Assembly: GCA_016297325.1 (NCBI GenBank)
Contig: JAEDGW010000128.1
Location: forward strand, 1 to 6,484
DNA: 6,484 bases
Source: Coprococcus sp.
Lineage (GTDB): Bacteria; Bacillota; Clostridia; Lachnospirales; Lachnospiraceae
Reading direction: 5' to 3'
Positions within the stretch are counted from its first letter, which is position 1, and every line of letters begins with the position of its first letter. Below the pieces are notes generated by a model. That model had not been told where the DNA came from and did no database searches. It saw only the letters and a list, made by a program, of their open reading frames with translations. The position numbers and the translations under genes are program-made. Of this stretch, positions 5,458 through 6,484 are shown in pieces.

Positions 5458-5464
5458 AAATACG

Positions 5465-6484
5465 ATGAAAGACAAGTTGGAAGCCATCAAGGCAGAGGCT
5501 CTTGCCAAGATCGAGAGCGCAGAGGTTGTATCATCACTGAACGATGTGAAGGTGGCGATACTCGGTAAGAAGGGAGAACTCACACAGGTTCTCAAAAGCA
5601 TGAAGGATGTTGCACCGGAGGACAGACCTAAGGTCGGTCAGATGGTAAATGAGGCACGTCAGGCCATCGAGACAGCACTTGACGAGAAGACAAAGTCCAT
5701 CAACAGAGCACTCCGTGCAGAGAAGATGAAGAGAGAGACAATAGATGTAACTCTTCCTGGTGTTAAGAAGCTCACAGGACACAGACATCCAAACCAGATA
5801 GCACTTGAGGATCTGGAGAGAGTATTCATCGGTATGGGTTATGAGATCGTTGAGGGCCCTGAGGTAGAGTACGACAAGTACAACTTTGAGCTGCTGAACA
5901 TCCCTGCAAATCACCCTGCAAAGGATGAGCAGGATACATTCTATGTTACAAAGGATATCCTCCTCCGTACACAGACATCACCTGTTCAGGCAAGAATCAT
6001 GGAGAAGGGCAATCTTCCTATAAGAATCCTCTCACCTGGACGAGTATTCAGAGCTGATGAGGTAGATGCAACACATTCACCATCATTCCATCAGGTAGAG
6101 GGACTTGTAATAGACAAGGGAATCACTATGGCAGACCTCAAGGGAACACTGGCGCAGTGGGCAAAGGAGTTCTTCGGTGAGAACACAAAGGTCAAGTTCA
6201 GACCTCACCATTTCCCATTCACAGAGCCTTCAGCAGAGTGTGATATCACATGCTTCAAGTGCGGCGGCAAGGGATGCCGAGTATGTAAGGGCAGTGGCTG
6301 GATAGAGATCCTTGGCTGTGGTATGGTTCATCCAAAGGTTCTCCGCGACTGTGGAATAGATCCTGAGGTATATTCAGGATTTGCATTTGGAATCGGACTT
6401 GAGAGAGTAACACTTCTCAAGTATGAGATAGATGACATGAGACTTCTCTATGAGAACGACATGAGATTCTTAGACCAGTTTTAA
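5465..6484 (+). CDS. pheS: Phenylalanyl-tRNA synthetase alpha subunit
   Basis: The 339-residue product is the catalytic alpha subunit of the (alpha-beta)2 enzyme that charges tRNA-Phe with phenylalanine in the cytosol. Residues 1-90 form the N-terminal coiled-coil that contacts tRNA. The class II core follows: motif 1 region GMGYEIVEGPEVE (124-136), motif 2 GRVFRADEVDATHSPSFHQVEG split over 192-213, and motif 3 GFAFGIGLERVTLLKY (305-320). Within the core, C263-x2-C266 and C271-x2-C274 (in TCFKCGGKGCRVCKGSGW) form a small Cys-rich insert known in Firmicutes PheS. Length is typical. The stop codon TAA is the last three bases of the window, so the gene is complete. Regulation is by the T-box leader directly upstream, whose UUC specifier matches the amino acid. 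pheT, the beta subunit, is expected next but is outside the window. Confidence 0.98.
   Translation: MKDKLEAIKAEALAKIESAEVVSSLNDVKVAILGKKGELTQVLKSMKDVAPEDRPKVGQMVNEARQAIETALDEKTKSINRALRAEKMKRETIDVTLPGVKKLTGHRHPNQIALEDLERVFIGMGYEIVEGPEVEYDKYNFELLNIPANHPAKDEQDTFYVTKDILLRTQTSPVQARIMEKGNLPIRILSPGRVFRADEVDATHSPSFHQVEGLVIDKGITMADLKGTLAQWAKEFFGENTKVKFRPHHFPFTEPSAECDITCFKCGGKGCRVCKGSGWIEILGCGMVHPKVLRDCGIDPEVYSGFAFGIGLERVTLLKYEIDDMRLLYENDMRFLDQF

Noticed and set aside
5282..5464. In-frame 61-codon extension of PheS from ATG 5282
   Set aside because: It starts inside T-box stem III and translates the T-box sequence and terminator. AAAGGAG before ATG 5465 and the usual PheS length support the shorter form.

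Overview
The window looks like chromosomal DNA of an anaerobic Firmicute of the class Clostridia, most probably a Lachnospiraceae member (Coprococcus/Butyrivibrio/Roseburia-like). This is inferred from the moderate GC, frequent ATA and AGA codons, strong AAAGGAG ribosome binding sites, a diphosphate-type phosphofructokinase, a T-box leader on pheS, and a PheS with the Cys-rich insert I associate with Firmicutes. I see no insertion sequences, CRISPR arrays, tRNAs or prophage genes.

Left part (1-2147): the last 45 codons of a forward membrane protein, possibly an ABC transporter permease, converge on a reverse-strand two-gene unit. A 19-bp hairpin flanked by A and T runs between them should end transcription from both sides. 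The reverse unit starts at a promoter near 2118-2147. It encodes first a 199-residue, single-membrane-span protein of unknown function, then, 29 bp further on, a 409-residue phosphofructokinase whose active-site residues point to diphosphate as phosphoryl donor.

Middle (2148-5033): an excellent sigma-A promoter (2218-2246) drives a roughly 220-nt non-coding transcript that ends at a 12-bp intrinsic terminator (2445-2474). The RNA folds as a rod whose 5' and 3' ends pair, with a small hairpin on the 3' side of a central open region. This architecture matches 6S RNA (ssrS), though I cannot confirm the family. Only 25 bp after the terminator starts a membrane-anchored SpoIID/LytB-domain protein (540 aa), followed 41 bp later by a YihY/BrkB-family membrane protein (289 aa). 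No separate promoter is evident for this envelope pair, so it may depend on read-through of the RNA terminator.

Right part (5030-6484): a promoter whose -35 box overlaps the yihY stop codon drives a T-box leader with a UUC (Phe) specifier, the AGGGUGGUAACGCGG T-box sequence and a 14-bp terminator. It controls pheS, the phenylalanyl-tRNA synthetase alpha subunit, which is complete and ends on the last base of the window; pheT would be expected just beyond it.

The most interesting element is the structured RNA at about 2253-2474 and its unresolved relation to the SpoIID-like gene. Most of the rest is housekeeping.
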